Below, piece after piece: positions 51,700-61,639 of a DNA stretch of 64,000 nt (position 1 is its first letter; every line of letters starts with the position of its first letter). Under the pieces are notes generated by a model, which did not search any database, had not been told where the DNA came from, and worked only from the letters and a program-made list of their open reading frames with translations. Both the position numbers and the translations under genes were made by a program. The stretch is taken from assembly GCF_006149045.1 (NCBI RefSeq), contig NZ_VBSN01000027.1, forward strand, positions 1-64,000, written 5' to 3'. Origin of the DNA: Dyadobacter flavalbus (lineage in GTDB: Bacteria; Bacteroidota; Bacteroidia; Cytophagales; Spirosomataceae).

Positions 51700-53010
51700 A
51701 TGGCAAATATAATATCAATCGTTGGTCGTCCGAATGTGGGCAAATCCACATTATTCAATCGCCTTACGGAAAGCCGTAAAGCCATTATGGACAATCAGAG
51801 CGGCGTAACCCGCGACCGGCATTACGGTTATGGGGAATGGACAGACCAATATTTTACAGTAATTGACACCGGCGGCTACGTGGTAGGCTCGGAAGATATA
51901 TTTGAAGGCGCAATCAGGGAACAGGTCGAGCTGGCGATTGAAGAATCAACGGTCGTTTTGTTTATGGTGGACACCATGACAGGGCTTACGGACCTGGACA
52001 AAGACTTTGCAAATGTGCTCAGGCGCTACAACAAGCCGGTTTATCTGGTTGCCAACAAGGCGGAAACGACCGAACGTTATCAATCGGCGGCGGAATTTTA
52101 CGAACTGGGAATCGGCGATCAGATTTATGCTGTTTCGGCGCAAACCGGCTTTGGAACAGGCGAATTGCTGGATGAGGTCATCAAGCATTTTGAAACGGCC
52201 GGCGTTGAAAATCCTGAAGAAGGAATTCCGCGCATTGCGATCATGGGCCGTCCGAACGTTGGAAAATCGTCGTTCCTGAATGTTCTTACCGGAACGGACA
52301 GAAGCATCGTTACGGATATTGCGGGTACAACACGTGACGCCATCCATACGCATTACAATGCTTTCGGAATGGAATTTATCCTGACGGACACAGCGGGAAT
52401 CCGCAGAAAATCGAGGGTAAAAGAAGACATTGAGTTTTACTCAACGCTGCGTTCTGTAAAAGCAATGGAAGAATCGGATGTTTGTATCATTCTGCTGGAT
52501 GCAACTTTGGGGCTTGAAGGTCAAGACCTTAACATTATTGGTCAGGCGGATAAAGCTAAAAAGGGAATTGTAATCATGGTGAATAAATGGGATCTTATCG
52601 AAAAGGATTCCAAAACGGCCGACGCTTACAAGAAAGCATTGCTGGAAAGGCTGGCTCCGATGAACTACATGCCGATTATCTTTGCATCCGTTGTGGAAAA
52701 ACAGCGTATTCATCAGGTGATGGAAAAGGCAATGGAGGTTTACAAAAACAAAACCAAAAAAATATCTACTTCGAAGCTGAATGAAGTCATGCAGGCGGAA
52801 ATCGAGAAATATCCGCCGCCGGCAAACCGGGGAAAATATATCAATATCAAATATATGATACAGCTTCCTACGCCTTCGCCGACATTCGTGTTTTTCAGCA
52901 GCAACCCGAAGCATGTGAAAGAACCGTACTTGCGTTATCTGGAAAACCGAATGCGGGAAAACTTCGATTTCTCGGGTGTTCCGATTACCATTTTCTTCAG
53001 AGAGAAATAA
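51700..53010 (+). CDS. der: GTPase Der (EngA)
   Basis: Der is the tandem GTPase needed for large-subunit assembly. The 436-residue product has two G domains: first SIVGRPNVGKSTLFNRL with DTGG and NKAE; then IMGRPNVGKSSFLNVLTG with DTAG and MVNKWDLIE. A KH-like C-terminal domain follows (INIKYMIQLPTPSPTFVFFS). Start and length fit the family. The unit ends with a terminator at about 53030. Confidence 0.98.
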   Translation: MANIISIVGRPNVGKSTLFNRLTESRKAIMDNQSGVTRDRHYGYGEWTDQYFTVIDTGGYVVGSEDIFEGAIREQVELAIEESTVVLFMVDTMTGLTDLDKDFANVLRRYNKPVYLVANKAETTERYQSAAEFYELGIGDQIYAVSAQTGFGTGELLDEVIKHFETAGVENPEEGIPRIAIMGRPNVGKSSFLNVLTGTDRSIVTDIAGTTRDAIHTHYNAFGMEFILTDTAGIRRKSRVKEDIEFYSTLRSVKAMEESDVCIILLDATLGLEGQDLNIIGQADKAKKGIVIMVNKWDLIEKDSKTADAYKKALLERLAPMNYMPIIFASVVEKQRIHQVMEKAMEVYKNKTKKISTSKLNEVMQAEIEKYPPPANRGKYINIKYMIQLPTPSPTFVFFSSNPKHVKEPYLRYLENRMRENFDFSGVPITIFFREK

Positions 53011-53028
53011 ACTAAAATAGTTAGTAAA

Positions 53029-53067
53029 ACAAAAAAGCTGTCGGCCATTGCTGACGGCTTTTTTGTT
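53029..53067 (+). terminator. Terminator after der
   Basis: AAAAAAGC-TGTCGGCC and the complementary CTGACGGCTTTTTT form a stem with small mismatches and loop GCCATTG, followed by a T-rich tail. Confidence 0.8.
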
Positions 53068-53220
53068 TTATCCCTAAACCTTTACATTTCAGGAAGTAAA
53101 ATAGACGTTTCATCTTTTTTGTCTGGCATGCTGCAACGTTTCCATTTAGTTTTACATCTGTTAAAAAAGAGGTACCTCGCCTTGTTTCTAAAAAATTTTC
53201 GAAAAAATTGTTAAAAACAA

Positions 53221-53243
53221 GGTACTATGTATTGCAAGATACC
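53221..53243. promoter_or_regulatory. PadR-type operator
   Basis: GGTACTATGTATTGCAAGAT, ending ACC, is an imperfect 23-base palindrome (GGTA...TACC arms) with the TATTGCAAGATA core known from binding sites of PadR-family repressors, including self-regulated PadR genes of Bacteroidota. It overlaps the likely -33 box of the next promoter, so a bound repressor would block it. Confidence 0.65.
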
Positions 53244-53263
53244 TATTTAAACATATATATTTG
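53232..53263 (+). promoter_or_regulatory. Promoter of the secreted protein gene
   Basis: TATATTTG (53256-53263) fits TAnnTTTG. TTGC (53232-53235), inside the PadR-type operator, is at the right distance (20 bases) to act as a weak -33 box. Confidence 0.6.
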
Positions 53264-53310
53264 TACTGTCAATGAGTTACATCAAATTCTAACCGGAATT
53301 TTCTGAAACA

Positions 53311-53724
53311 ATGAAACATACAGCCATGAAAACGATAAAAATATTTATACTTCTTGTTCTTTTCAGCTTTCAGGCTGGAGCCTCCGGTTACTCGCATAAT
53401 ATGTTTGTAGCGCACAAAAAACTGCAGTCCGGAAAAGAATGCAGCAGCCCGAATGAAAGAATCATTGCCAAAAAGGCAAAAGCGTCAAAATTTCATGCAA
53501 AGTTGCCGGCAGCAACCATAAAGCAGCAAACCATTGCATCTTCTTTCAGCAGCGTTTCAGATCAGATCACGCTCAATGACAGAATTCTGGAAGCCGGTCC
53601 TGCGTCATTTTTTATTGAAGAGGAAAAAGAAAATTATGACCAAACATTTGTATCCAGGCTTGTTGCTATGATACGCAGTACAATCTGCACTTTTGTCGGC
53701 TCATCAAAGCTTGCGAATTCGTAA
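53311..53724 (+). CDS. Small secreted protein under PadR-type control, unknown function
   Basis: The 137-residue product has a signal peptide (MKTIKIFILLVLFSFQAGAS from the second Met at 53326; the first ATG at 53311 is five codons upstream). The mature part is basic first (KKAKASKFHAKLPAATIKQQ) and acidic later (EAGPASFFIEEEKENYD), with a short hydrophobic end (VSRLVAMIRSTICTFVG). No domain was recognised. The promoter overlaps a PadR-type operator, so expression is likely repressed until a signal arrives. It has its own terminator, shared with the FAH-type gene. Confidence 0.75.
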   Translation: MKHTAMKTIKIFILLVLFSFQAGASGYSHNMFVAHKKLQSGKECSSPNERIIAKKAKASKFHAKLPAATIKQQTIASSFSSVSDQITLNDRILEAGPASFFIEEEKENYDQTFVSRLVAMIRSTICTFVGSSKLANS

Positions 53725-53743
53725 ACGCAATACTTCCATCATC

Positions 53744-53787
53744 AAAAGAAAAGCTGTAACGGAATGAACCGTTACAGCTTTTCTTTT
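53744..53787. terminator. Bidirectional terminator between the secreted protein and FAH-type genes
   Basis: AAAAGAAAAGCTGTAACGG and its complement CCGTTACAGCTTTTCTTTT form an 18-19-base-pair stem with an AATGAA-type loop, with A and T tracts on both sides. Confidence 0.93.
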
Positions 53788-53788
53788 A

Positions 53789-54625
53789 TTATCCTACTAT
53801 GTTTGTCAGCGTGCCGATCGGCTCAATGCTGATATGCACAATGTCGCCTTTGTGTAATGTAAAGTCATTCGGAGGAATAATTCCGGTTCCGGTCATCAGA
53901 TAACAGCCGTGCGGAAAAGACATTTCGCGGTAGAGATATTGCAGCAATCCTTCCGGCTTTCTTTTCATTTGTGACAAAGTAACCTCGCCGTTAAAAACCT
54001 CTTCGCCTTCGCGGACAATCGACAAATCAATAACGGTATCGCCGGACAACGCATATTCCGGTACGTACAGGCAAGGCCCGAGGGCTGCACTGCCGGTATA
54101 TGACTTGGCTTGCGGAAGGTACAACGGATTTTCGCCTTCAATGCTTCTGGAACTCATGTCGTTACCGATTGTATAACCCACAAGCGTACCGGATTCCGAA
54201 GCAAACAATGTAAGTTCCGGCTCCGGGACGTTCCACGAAGAATCCCGGCGTATGCGTACTGTTCCATGGTTGCCTACAACTCGCCAGGCTGCTGATTTGA
54301 AAAAAAGCTCAGGACGTTCGGCTTCATATACCTTGTCGTAAAAACTGGCGCCGCCGGCCATTTCCGATTCTTCCATCCGGGCAGTACGGCTTCTGAAATA
54401 AGTAACACCGGATGCCCATACTTCCTGCGAACCGATTGGCGCAAGAATTTCCGGCATGGGAATATCGTTTGTAAAAGTGAGCGGAATCAGACTTTCAATC
54501 TGTATTTCCAGCCAATCAAACAGGTTGTCTCTGTTAACCACCAAATCCCAGTCTTGTTCATGCAAACGGTAAAAAATGTCTTCTTTTTCAAGCAGAATGC
54601 CGTTTTCTGTTTTATATAACTTCAT
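53789..54625 (-). CDS. Fumarylacetoacetate hydrolase family protein (KdaD-like)
   Basis: The 278-residue product has the FAH fold: VWASGVTYFRSRTARMEESE, the metal motif VPEPELTLF (E-x-E), VGYTIGNDMSSRSIEGENPL and LGPCLYVPEYAL, ending HKGDIVHISIEPIGTLTN. The longer start and the order resemble 2-keto-3-deoxy-arabinonate/xylonate dehydratases more than the hydrolases that cut C-C bonds, so it may serve a non-phosphorylated pentose or hexuronate route. The substrate is not proven. The gene stands alone behind the intergenic repeat next to uvrA. Confidence 0.85.
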   Translation of the reverse strand: MKLYKTENGILLEKEDIFYRLHEQDWDLVVNRDNLFDWLEIQIESLIPLTFTNDIPMPEILAPIGSQEVWASGVTYFRSRTARMEESEMAGGASFYDKVYEAERPELFFKSAAWRVVGNHGTVRIRRDSSWNVPEPELTLFASESGTLVGYTIGNDMSSRSIEGENPLYLPQAKSYTGSAALGPCLYVPEYALSGDTVIDLSIVREGEEVFNGEVTLSQMKRKPEGLLQYLYREMSFPHGCYLMTGTGIIPPNDFTLHKGDIVHISIEPIGTLTNIVG

Positions 54626-54693
54626 ACATTGCGGATGGTTAGTTCAGATGGAATAAGTCCTGTACTTATTTTCTTTACTCTAAAAATGCGGTT

Positions 54694-54829
54694 GGCTGTA
54701 AGCTTTTAGCCATTGGCCGTTAGCCATTGGCTTTTAGCTATAAAACAATCAGGAAATCATATTTTGATAAATTCTCTTTACTAAATATCTATTTTCCTGA
54801 CAGCTAGCAGCTAAAAGCTAACAGCTTTT
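54694..54829. repeat. TAGC-type intergenic repeat (REP-like)
   Basis: A left cluster (54694-54739) holds AGCTTTTAGCCATTGGC, GTTAGCCATTGGC and TTTTAGCTA as near-tandem variants. A right cluster (54801-54829) holds CAGCTAGCAGCTAAAAGCTA and ACAGCTTTT, the complement of the same theme. Similar (T/A)AGC-rich short intergenic repeats occur often in this group of bacteria. The right cluster abuts the uvrA stop and could form a hairpin with the left one. Its copy number cannot be judged from one window. Confidence 0.7.
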
Positions 54830-57693
54830 CAAATCTTGTCTTTCAAAAACGCAGCCGTGTAATTATTTTCCAGTTTCAGCATTTCTTCCGGTGTTCCGGC
54901 AAAAGTAAGGTAACCGCCGCCATCGCCGCCTTCGGGTCCGAGATCCAGAATCCAGTCCGCATTTTTGATGATTTCCATGTTATGCTCGATAATAATGACG
55001 GTATCGCCCTGTTCCACAAGCGCATTAATTGCTTTCAGCAGCTTTTTGATATCGTGAAAATGAAGTCCGGTTGTCGGCTCATCGAAAATAAAGAGCATTT
55101 TGCCTTTATTGGAAGAACCTTTTCCCAGAAATGAAGCCAGTTTTACACGCTGCGCTTCTCCGCCCGACAACGTATTGGACGATTGTCCGAGCCTTACATA
55201 ACCCAGCCCTACTTCCTGAAGCGGCATCAGTTTTTCCGCCAGTTTGGGTTCTTTTGCCTGAAAAAATTCAATGGCATCGTCCACAGTCATATCCAGAATT
55301 TCGGCAACGTCTTTTTCCTGGTACCGGATTTCCTGAATTTCCTGCTTGAACCTTTTTCCGTTGCAGCCTTCGCAAGTAAGATAAATGTCAGCCATAAACT
55401 GCATTTCAATTTTCACCTGTCCTTCGCCCTGGCATATTTCGCACCGGCCGCCATCCACATTGAAAGAAAAATGGGACGGTTTGTAACCTCTGGCTTTTGC
55501 AAGCGGAAGATCCGCCATCATCTGACGGATATAGTCATATGCTTTGATGTAAGTAACGGGATTGGAACGGGACGATTTGCCGATCGGATTCTGGTCAATC
55601 ATTTCAACGGCTTCAATGCGGTCAAGATCGCCGGAAAGATCATCAAACCGACCGACTTCCTCGCTGAATTCACCTTTCAGGCGCATCAAGGCCGGGTAAA
55701 GGATTTTCCGGATCAGTGTCGATTTTCCCGAGCCGCTTACGCCGGTTACAACCGTCAGCGCATTAAGCGGGATTTTTACATTCAGTTCTTTAAGGTTATT
55801 TTCCCTTGCGCCTTTGATTTCAAGGAAATGCAATGATTTTCTTCTTATTGCCGGAACAGAAATCGTATCGTTTCCAAGCAGGAAATCGAGTGTATGCGAT
55901 TTTACATCCGAATCATCGTTGTTGATGTAATCCGAATTTTTCAGCTCTGAAATATCTTCCCAGTTTCCCTGAAAAACAACATGGCCGCCGCCGGTTCCTG
56001 CTTCGGGGCCGATGTCGATAATCTGGTCTGCGGCATGCATGACTTCTTCTTCGTGCTCCACAACTATGACGGTATTTCCCAGATCGCGTAAAGACTGAAG
56101 TACGCCGACCAGCCTTTGCGTATCCCGCGGATGAAGTCCGATACTGGGTTCATCCAGAATGTACATGGAGCCAACAAGCGCACTTCCAAGCGAAGTCGCC
56201 AGTTTGATCCGCTGAAACTCGCCGCCGGACAATGAATTCGTCAGTCGGTTTAAAGTTAAATAACCCAGTCCGACACGGATCATATAATCCAGCCGGTTTT
56301 CAATTTCGGTCAGGACGCGTCTGGCAACATCGCGGTCATGCTCACCAAGTTCCAGGTTTTTGAAGAATGTGGAAACATCCCGGATCGGCATCAGTACCAG
56401 ATCCGTAATGGAAGCATTTCCGACTTTTACATAAGATGCATCCTTGCGAAGGCGTGATCCGCGGCAATCGGGGCAAGTTGTACGTCCGCGGAAACGCGAA
56501 AGCATCACGCGGTACTGGATTTTATACGTTTGGGATTCAAGCTCTGCTATAAAAGCATTGATACCCTGAAAATATTGATTTCCCGTCCAGAGCAATTCTT
56601 TCTGGGCAGGCGTAAGGTCTTTGTAAGGCCGATGAATCGGAAAATCAAACTTTACGCCGTTGCGGACAAGCGGCACAAGCCATTCGTTCATTTTTTCGGT
56701 ACGCCACGGCGCGATGGCTCCTTCGTAAACGGAAAGGTTTTTATCAGGAAAAATAAGGTCCGGATCAATTCCCAGTACTTTTCCAAATCCTTCGCACCTT
56801 TTACAGGCACCGTAAGGGTTATTGAAGCTGAAAAGATTTACAGTCGGCTCTTCAAACGTGATTCCGTCCAGTTCGAACTTATCGGAAAAAGTCTTTGTAA
56901 CACCATTGACAATCTGGACAATGCACAAACCTTCACCTTCAAAGAAAGCGGTTTGCACCGAATCGGAAAGGCGGTACTGCGTATCCTCGTCGTCGTGCTT
57001 TATACCGGCACGGTCAATTAGAATAAAGATGCGGTTTCCGGATTGCGAATATTGATCGGGATTTTCAAGAGTGTCTTCAATGGCGACAACTTCATCGTTG
57101 AGGATAATACGCGTATACCCTTTTGAAAGCAAAATGGTCAGTTCCTCACGCTGCGACCGTCCGTAGCGGATCAGAAGCGGCGCCAGTATCATGACGCGCG
57201 TACCTTCTTCCTGTTGCAGCAAATAATTTACAACGTCAGTAACCGAATCTTTTTTCACCAGTTCACCGGAAACAGGCGAGTAAGTCTGGCCGATACGTGC
57301 AAAAAGCAATTTCAGATAATCGTAAATTTCAGTAGAAGTCCCGACTGTCGAGCGCGGATTGCGGGTATTTACCTTCTGCTCAATGGCAATGGCCGGAGAA
57401 ATGCCTTTTATATACTCCACTTCGGGTTTCTCCATTCTTCCCAGAAACTGGCGTGCATAGCTGCTCAGACTTTCCACATACATGCGCTGGCCTTCTGCAA
57501 ACAGCGTGTCGAAAGCAAGCGAAGATTTGCCGGAACCGGAAAGGCCCGTAATCACCACCAGCTTGTTGCGCGGAATGGCTACATCAATATTTTTAAGATT
57601 ATTAACGCGGGCACCTTTAATCAGAATGTACTGTCTCGGATCCAGATCATTGAACTGAGAAGCCTCAATCCGTGGTACAGGTAAATGCATCAT
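54829..57693 (-). CDS. uvrA: Excinuclease ABC subunit A
   Basis: UvrA is the damage-recognition ATPase of nucleotide excision repair. The product (954 residues from ATG 57693) has two ABC halves with Walker [19 protein letters not shown] and [18 protein letters not shown]. Signatures are [20 protein letters not shown] and [20 protein letters not shown]. There are two zinc fingers ([29 protein letters not shown] with CEGCNGKRF). A GTG nine codons upstream is less likely than the ATG pair at 57690/57693. It is divided from the FAH gene by the TAGC repeat. Confidence 0.97.
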   Translation of the reverse strand: MMHLPVPRIEASQFNDLDPRQYILIKGARVNNLKNIDVAIPRNKLVVITGLSGSGKSSLAFDTLFAEGQRMYVESLSSYARQFLGRMEKPEVEYIKGISPAIAIEQKVNTRNPRSTVGTSTEIYDYLKLLFARIGQTYSPVSGELVKKDSVTDVVNYLLQQEEGTRVMILAPLLIRYGRSQREELTILLSKGYTRIILNDEVVAIEDTLENPDQYSQSGNRIFILIDRAGIKHDDEDTQYRLSDSVQTAFFEGEGLCIVQIVNGVTKTFSDKFELDGITFEEPTVNLFSFNNPYGACKRCEGFGKVLGIDPDLIFPDKNLSVYEGAIAPWRTEKMNEWLVPLVRNGVKFDFPIHRPYKDLTPAQKELLWTGNQYFQGINAFIAELESQTYKIQYRVMLSRFRGRTTCPDCRGSRLRKDASYVKVGNASITDLVLMPIRDVSTFFKNLELGEHDRDVARRVLTEIENRLDYMIRVGLGYLTLNRLTNSLSGGEFQRIKLATSLGSALVGSMYILDEPSIGLHPRDTQRLVGVLQSLRDLGNTVIVVEHEEEVMHAADQIIDIGPEAGTGGGHVVFQGNWEDISELKNSDYINNDDSDVKSHTLDFLLGNDTISVPAIRRKSLHFLEIKGARENNLKELNVKIPLNALTVVTGVSGSGKSTLIRKILYPALMRLKGEFSEEVGRFDDLSGDLDRIEAVEMIDQNPIGKSSRSNPVTYIKAYDYIRQMMADLPLAKARGYKPSHFSFNVDGGRCEICQGEGQVKIEMQFMADIYLTCEGCNGKRFKQEIQEIRYQEKDVAEILDMTVDDAIEFFQAKEPKLAEKLMPLQEVGLGYVRLGQSSNTLSGGEAQRVKLASFLGKGSSNKGKMLFIFDEPTTGLHFHDIKKLLKAINALVEQGDTVIIIEHNMEIIKNADWILDLGPEGGDGGGYLTFAGTPEEMLKLENNYTAAFLKDKI

Positions 57694-57810
57694 AGGAGAA
57701 AATGAAATAAAATCCGGCACAAATTTGTCATTGTGCCGATCTTTATACTAACCAAAAGTTAAGTTATTTAGTTTGTCTATGTAAGAAGGGAACAGTGTAA
57801 TGCGCAAATG

Positions 57811-58599
57811 TTACAGTTTTATATGATTTGCTTTTACAAAAGTCATTCCCATTTCTCCGGCTTTTTCAAAAATAGCATCGGCCAGATGACCCCAGTTGGT
57901 TACGTCCGACATGCAATCCGAAAGAATCTTTATTTTGGGAGCAAGTTCCGGTGCATATTTCATAAGCTGGCTAATGCTCGTTGCCACACAATGCGAACGT
58001 GCTTCGCCGGCGACGAGTATCCGATCAAAACCTGCCAGTTCGTTCAGCAAATTACGGTCAAGTTCTGTTTCCGGCGCATTTTCAACAGGAACCTGCGCGC
58101 GAAAAATACCGAAATGCTCTGTTAACGGATTGGTTCCTTTGGATATTGCCCTGTATTCTCTTCCGGTGCTGTGCGTCCAGGCCAGGATAGCGCTCATAAT
58201 GGTGTCATCCAGTGCATTTCCGCGCGATCCGATGAGGCAATGTTCCGGCCAGATAAAATGTTTGAATTCGCCTTCGCTTTCAAGCGTTTCCAGGTATTTG
58301 ACAACATACTCTTTGTGAAAGCGCGGAATCCATTTACCGTCTTTTACGGCCTGTGAAGTAATCAGCGTAAAAGGAGCGACCGTATTTCCGTTCCGGTCTT
58401 CCCAGAAAAGCGGATGCGCAATATCCAGCACCTTATGCGTGTCGAGCGTTACAAAAATGGCGTCTATGTTTTTTCCTTCCAGCGCAATCAGCTGCGCAAT
58501 GCGCCTGACATCTTCTTCCGCTCCGGGCACGTATAAGGAACCTTTGGGATCACAAAAATCAAACTGCGCGTCAATAATCAGTAATGCGGTTTTTTCCAT
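57811..58599 (-). CDS. Isochorismatase-family hydrolase (nicotinamidase-like)
   Basis: The 262-residue product has the fold start ALLIIDAQFDFCDPKGSLYV (catalytic Asp in I-D-A/V-Q), the metal/His area in VTLDTHKVLDIAHPLFW, and the cysteine nucleophile in VAGEARSHCVATSISQL. The length is greater than typical nicotinamidases (about 210), with an insertion around residues 110-150 (HFIWPEHCLIGSRGNALDDT). The substrate may be nicotinamide or another amide. It is a single gene, 30 bases after the next minus-strand gene. Confidence 0.88.
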   Translation of the reverse strand: MEKTALLIIDAQFDFCDPKGSLYVPGAEEDVRRIAQLIALEGKNIDAIFVTLDTHKVLDIAHPLFWEDRNGNTVAPFTLITSQAVKDGKWIPRFHKEYVVKYLETLESEGEFKHFIWPEHCLIGSRGNALDDTIMSAILAWTHSTGREYRAISKGTNPLTEHFGIFRAQVPVENAPETELDRNLLNELAGFDRILVAGEARSHCVATSISQLMKYAPELAPKIKILSDCMSDVTNWGHLADAIFEKAGEMGMTFVKANHIKL

Positions 58600-58629
58600 A
58601 GCGGGCGTTTCGTCAGTAAGTCGGCAGGA

Positions 58630-59181
58630 TCATTCTTCCAGTTCCTGCGGCAGTTCCAGTTGTTTTGCGTACGTTTTTGAACAAAGGCTGAATACCATTT
58701 TAAGCATCCGGTTTGTATCTTTTATATAATCCACGCGGTAATCTTCATCCAGCCTGTTCAGACCGTTCAGGATGGTCTGGGCTTTTTTTGCAATATACAA
58801 AGCGCAGGTGTCTGCACGGGAAGAATACGTTCTGAGAATATCCGGATATTTTTCCAGGAATGTGTTCAGCAGGAACAGGTTAAGTTCGATACCACCGATT
58901 TTGTCCTTTGTAACTTTCACATGATAGGAAATATCGCCGCTCAGGTTCCGCAAATCCATCAAAATCCAGCCCGGCGTATTCTGGTTGAAATTGGACGTTC
59001 TTACAATGCGGCCCATAATTTCTTCGCGGCGCTCGGAAATGGTTGCACTGTCTTCAATAAGCTCGAAATGCAGCCTGTCCGTTAATGTTTTGTCCTTGGT
59101 AATTAGCCTTAGCAACAGTTTATCCTTTTCTTTGGCAGGCATCTGGATAATTGCCTTTTTAAGCTGATCGGGTAACGCCAT
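58630..59181 (-). CDS. Conserved hypothetical protein, 183 residues
   Basis: The product is mostly helical and charged, without signal or membrane segment: KAIIQMPAKEKDKLLLRLIT, RREEIMGRIVRTSNFNQNTP, HVKVTKDKIGGIELNLFLLN and RADTCALYIAKKAQTILNGL. No family function was recognised. The pattern suggests a cytoplasmic protein made only in Bacteroidota. It is divergent from the glycosyltransferase cluster. Confidence 0.75.
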   Translation of the reverse strand: MALPDQLKKAIIQMPAKEKDKLLLRLITKDKTLTDRLHFELIEDSATISERREEIMGRIVRTSNFNQNTPGWILMDLRNLSGDISYHVKVTKDKIGGIELNLFLLNTFLEKYPDILRTYSSRADTCALYIAKKAQTILNGLNRLDEDYRVDYIKDTNRMLKMVFSLCSKTYAKQLELPQELEE

Positions 59182-59279
59182 TCAGAATCCTTTTGATAAC
59201 TTTATTTAAATTCCCAAAACAGGGACCATAACTTTATGTGTCGTCAGAGGCGCAAAGTTTCTTGACAAAAATATCAGAT

Positions 59280-60572
59280 ATGAGTAAATATTTCTCAATC
59301 GGCTTAACGCTTGCCATTATTTTAGTTTTTGGATTTACGCTTTTCAATAATGTCCTGAATGCACCCACTTTTGACGATTACAACACAACGCTGGACTTTA
59401 TCCGCCGGTTTTATTTTGAAAACAATACTTTCACCGGAAAAGTCTCAGAAATATTCAACCGTCATAACGAACACAGAATACTGATTTCAAAAGCTGCGGC
59501 CGCTGTTTATTACGGCCTTTTCCATTATATCAATTTTGCGCATCTGATCCTTTTTCAGAATCTGTTTCTATGCGGTTTTTTTGTTCTGATGCTGGCACTT
59601 GCAAAGCAGCAGAAGCAGCTGGTTTCCGAAACGGTGCTTATCATAACGACATTTCTGGCCAGTTTGTCTTTCTGGCAGGTTACGTTTTATTACTGGGGCG
59701 GCATTCAGCATTATACTGTTTTTTTCTTTTCATTTTTAAGCCTTTTTCTGCTGAACAAAACTTCGGAGCGGCCGGACGGCAATTTTCTTGCATCCGTATT
59801 TGCTGCGGTACTGGCCGTGCTGTCGTTCGGAAATGGCTTTATCGTGTTGTTTCTGGGTACTTTTTTGCTGTTTGCACAAAAGAAGCGGCTTTTGCTTTTT
59901 ATATGGGGCACGCTTTCGCTTGTACTTTTGGTCATTACTTTTCTCCCGCGTCCGGAAATCGGCGCTACGGCTCATTCAGCGTTCAATTTCGGATGGATGG
60001 CACGGCTGCTGTTTACTTTTCTGGGCAGCTTTATTTATGTCAATCCGCCGGCAGGTGTGAACGTAAACATTATTTTGTGCATGGTTACAGGCCTTGCTGT
60101 TGCAGTTTGCTGGCTTTGGCTTTTCCTGAAAGGCTATGCTTTTAAAAACCCGCTGTTGTATTGCCTGCTTTCATTTCCGGTTCTGACGGGCATCATTATT
60201 TCCATTTCAAGGTTTGAAACCAAGGCGGCCGGAGGCATAGCGCCGCGTTACATGTTTTTCACAGCTTCAATCCCGCTTTTCCTGCTCCTTATTTTTTTGG
60301 ATATGAAAATCATCAAAAAAAGTCATCTCAAATTAATTGCAGCGTCCGGCGTGCTGATTTGGGGAATCAGCTTTCACAATAATCTTGCGGCACTTAAAAA
60401 CATGAACAAAGAGCAGATTGCAACCATTATGAAGTGGAAAACGAATCCCGCTACGCCGCTGATTTATTATCGTGAAGCCAAAACCTACTCGGATATTATG
60501 TCCTGGGCAGTGGCTCATCATGTCGTAAAACTGCCTGTTGCGGAAAATTACCCAATAGATAAATCATGGTAA
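59280..60572 (+). CDS. Polytopic membrane protein, GT-C-like
   Basis: The 430-residue product (ATG 59280) has about ten helices and, after the first, the loop NAPTFDDYNTTLDFIRRFYF, a place where GT-C transferases carry catalytic aspartates (DD here). FLASLSFWQVTFYYWGGIQH and SRFETKAAGGIAPRYMFFTA are other conserved-looking loops. A GTG 14 codons upstream lies within the leader behind a TAACTTTA box and is not used. It probably transfers a sugar from a polyprenyl donor, and is followed by GT2 and DUF5672 genes on the same strand. Confidence 0.75.
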   Translation: MSKYFSIGLTLAIILVFGFTLFNNVLNAPTFDDYNTTLDFIRRFYFENNTFTGKVSEIFNRHNEHRILISKAAAAVYYGLFHYINFAHLILFQNLFLCGFFVLMLALAKQQKQLVSETVLIITTFLASLSFWQVTFYYWGGIQHYTVFFFSFLSLFLLNKTSERPDGNFLASVFAAVLAVLSFGNGFIVLFLGTFLLFAQKKRLLLFIWGTLSLVLLVITFLPRPEIGATAHSAFNFGWMARLLFTFLGSFIYVNPPAGVNVNIILCMVTGLAVAVCWLWLFLKGYAFKNPLLYCLLSFPVLTGIIISISRFETKAAGGIAPRYMFFTASIPLFLLLIFLDMKIIKKSHLKLIAASGVLIWGISFHNNLAALKNMNKEQIATIMKWKTNPATPLIYYREAKTYSDIMSWAVAHHVVKLPVAENYPIDKSW

Positions 60573-60651
60573 AAATGTGTGTTCCGTGTTGCGCGGAGGT
60601 ATGTTTCGCAGTTAACTTGCAGCATTTTAAATCAAATTCTATATACACATT

Positions 60652-61629
60652 ATGATTTCAGTAGCCATGTGTACTTACAACGGGGCAAAGTATTTGTCTG
60701 AACAGTTGAGGAGCATTGCTGACCAGACACTCGCTGTCGATGAGCTGGTTGTATGCGACGACAGGTCGAAGGATGATTCTATCAATATTCTGAAAACTTT
60801 TGCCGCAACAAGCCCTTTTCCGGTTCATATTTATATAAACGAACAGAATATCGGCTCTACCAAAAACTTCGAAAAATGCCTGACATTGTGTAAAGGTGAC
60901 GTTATTTTCCTTTGTGATCAGGACGATTTGTGGCGGGAAGACAAAGTGCAGAAACAAATTGATTACCTGAATGAACATCCGCAAACCGACGCTGTTTTTT
61001 CAGACGGACTTTTGATTGACGATAATTCAAAACCTACCGGAATCACAATCTGGCAGGAAATTGAATTCAATCAGCCGGGGCAAAACAAATGGAAAAGCGG
61101 AAAGCCGCATGAAATCCTTTTTAACGGGTTTGTCGTCACCGGCGCAACGCTTGCCATCCGGAAATCCTGTCTGGAAAGGCTCATTCCTTTTCCGACGCAT
61201 GTTCCCGATCTGATTCATGATGCCTGGATCGCCGTTGTACTGAGCCTGGAAAACAAAATCGATTTCATTGCCGATACTTTGATCATGTACCGCATCCATT
61301 CCAGTCAGCAGGTCGGGTTCGGAAGCCGGCTCGAAAAAGTGCAGCTGAAAGACCGGCTGCTGCGAGACCGTGAGGAAAAGCTTGTTCCATTAAAAGAAAA
61401 GGCAAACAAGCTCAACGAACTTTACCTTTTGCTAAGGTCCATACCGTTCATTCCGAGAGAAAAACTGATCAAGCTGTATTTATCGCAAAAGCATTTCAAC
61501 CGCCGGGCATCTCTTCCGAAAACACGTTACAAAAGACTTACGCCTATTCTCAATCAGCTTGTGAGAGGTTATTACAAATTCAGCAGTAAAGACTGGTGGC
61601 TGCCTGCCATTGGCGACTTGCTGGAATAG
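60652..61629 (+). CDS. Glycosyltransferase family 2
   Basis: The 325-residue product starts ISVAMCTYNGAKYLSEQLRS and has VVCDDRSKDDSINILKTFAA and FLCDQDDLWREDKVQKQIDY, typical of rhamnosyl- or other sugar transferases of the alpha-1,2/1,3 type in cell-surface polymer clusters. The C-terminal third is basic, with KLYLSQKHFNRRASLPKTRY. It ends 10 bases before the start of the DUF5672 gene, so they are cotranscribed. Confidence 0.93.
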   Translation: MISVAMCTYNGAKYLSEQLRSIADQTLAVDELVVCDDRSKDDSINILKTFAATSPFPVHIYINEQNIGSTKNFEKCLTLCKGDVIFLCDQDDLWREDKVQKQIDYLNEHPQTDAVFSDGLLIDDNSKPTGITIWQEIEFNQPGQNKWKSGKPHEILFNGFVVTGATLAIRKSCLERLIPFPTHVPDLIHDAWIAVVLSLENKIDFIADTLIMYRIHSSQQVGFGSRLEKVQLKDRLLRDREEKLVPLKEKANKLNELYLLLRSIPFIPREKLIKLYLSQKHFNRRASLPKTRYKRLTPILNQLVRGYYKFSSKDWWLPAIGDLLE

Positions 61630-61639
61630 TTTTCAGGTT

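Larger units (their letters stand above)
53068..53310. other. Intergenic region with a PadR-type operator and promoter
   Basis: The first 150 bases hold nothing recognisable except the GGTACCTCGCC stretch near 53172. From 53221 on, an operator and a promoter overlap (described separately). No PadR gene is found near. Confidence 0.6.

Noticed and set aside
57694..57720. Upstream GTG start of uvrA
   Set aside because: The ATG pair at 57690/57693 gives a family-like N-terminus, and the GTG would add a tail without similarity.
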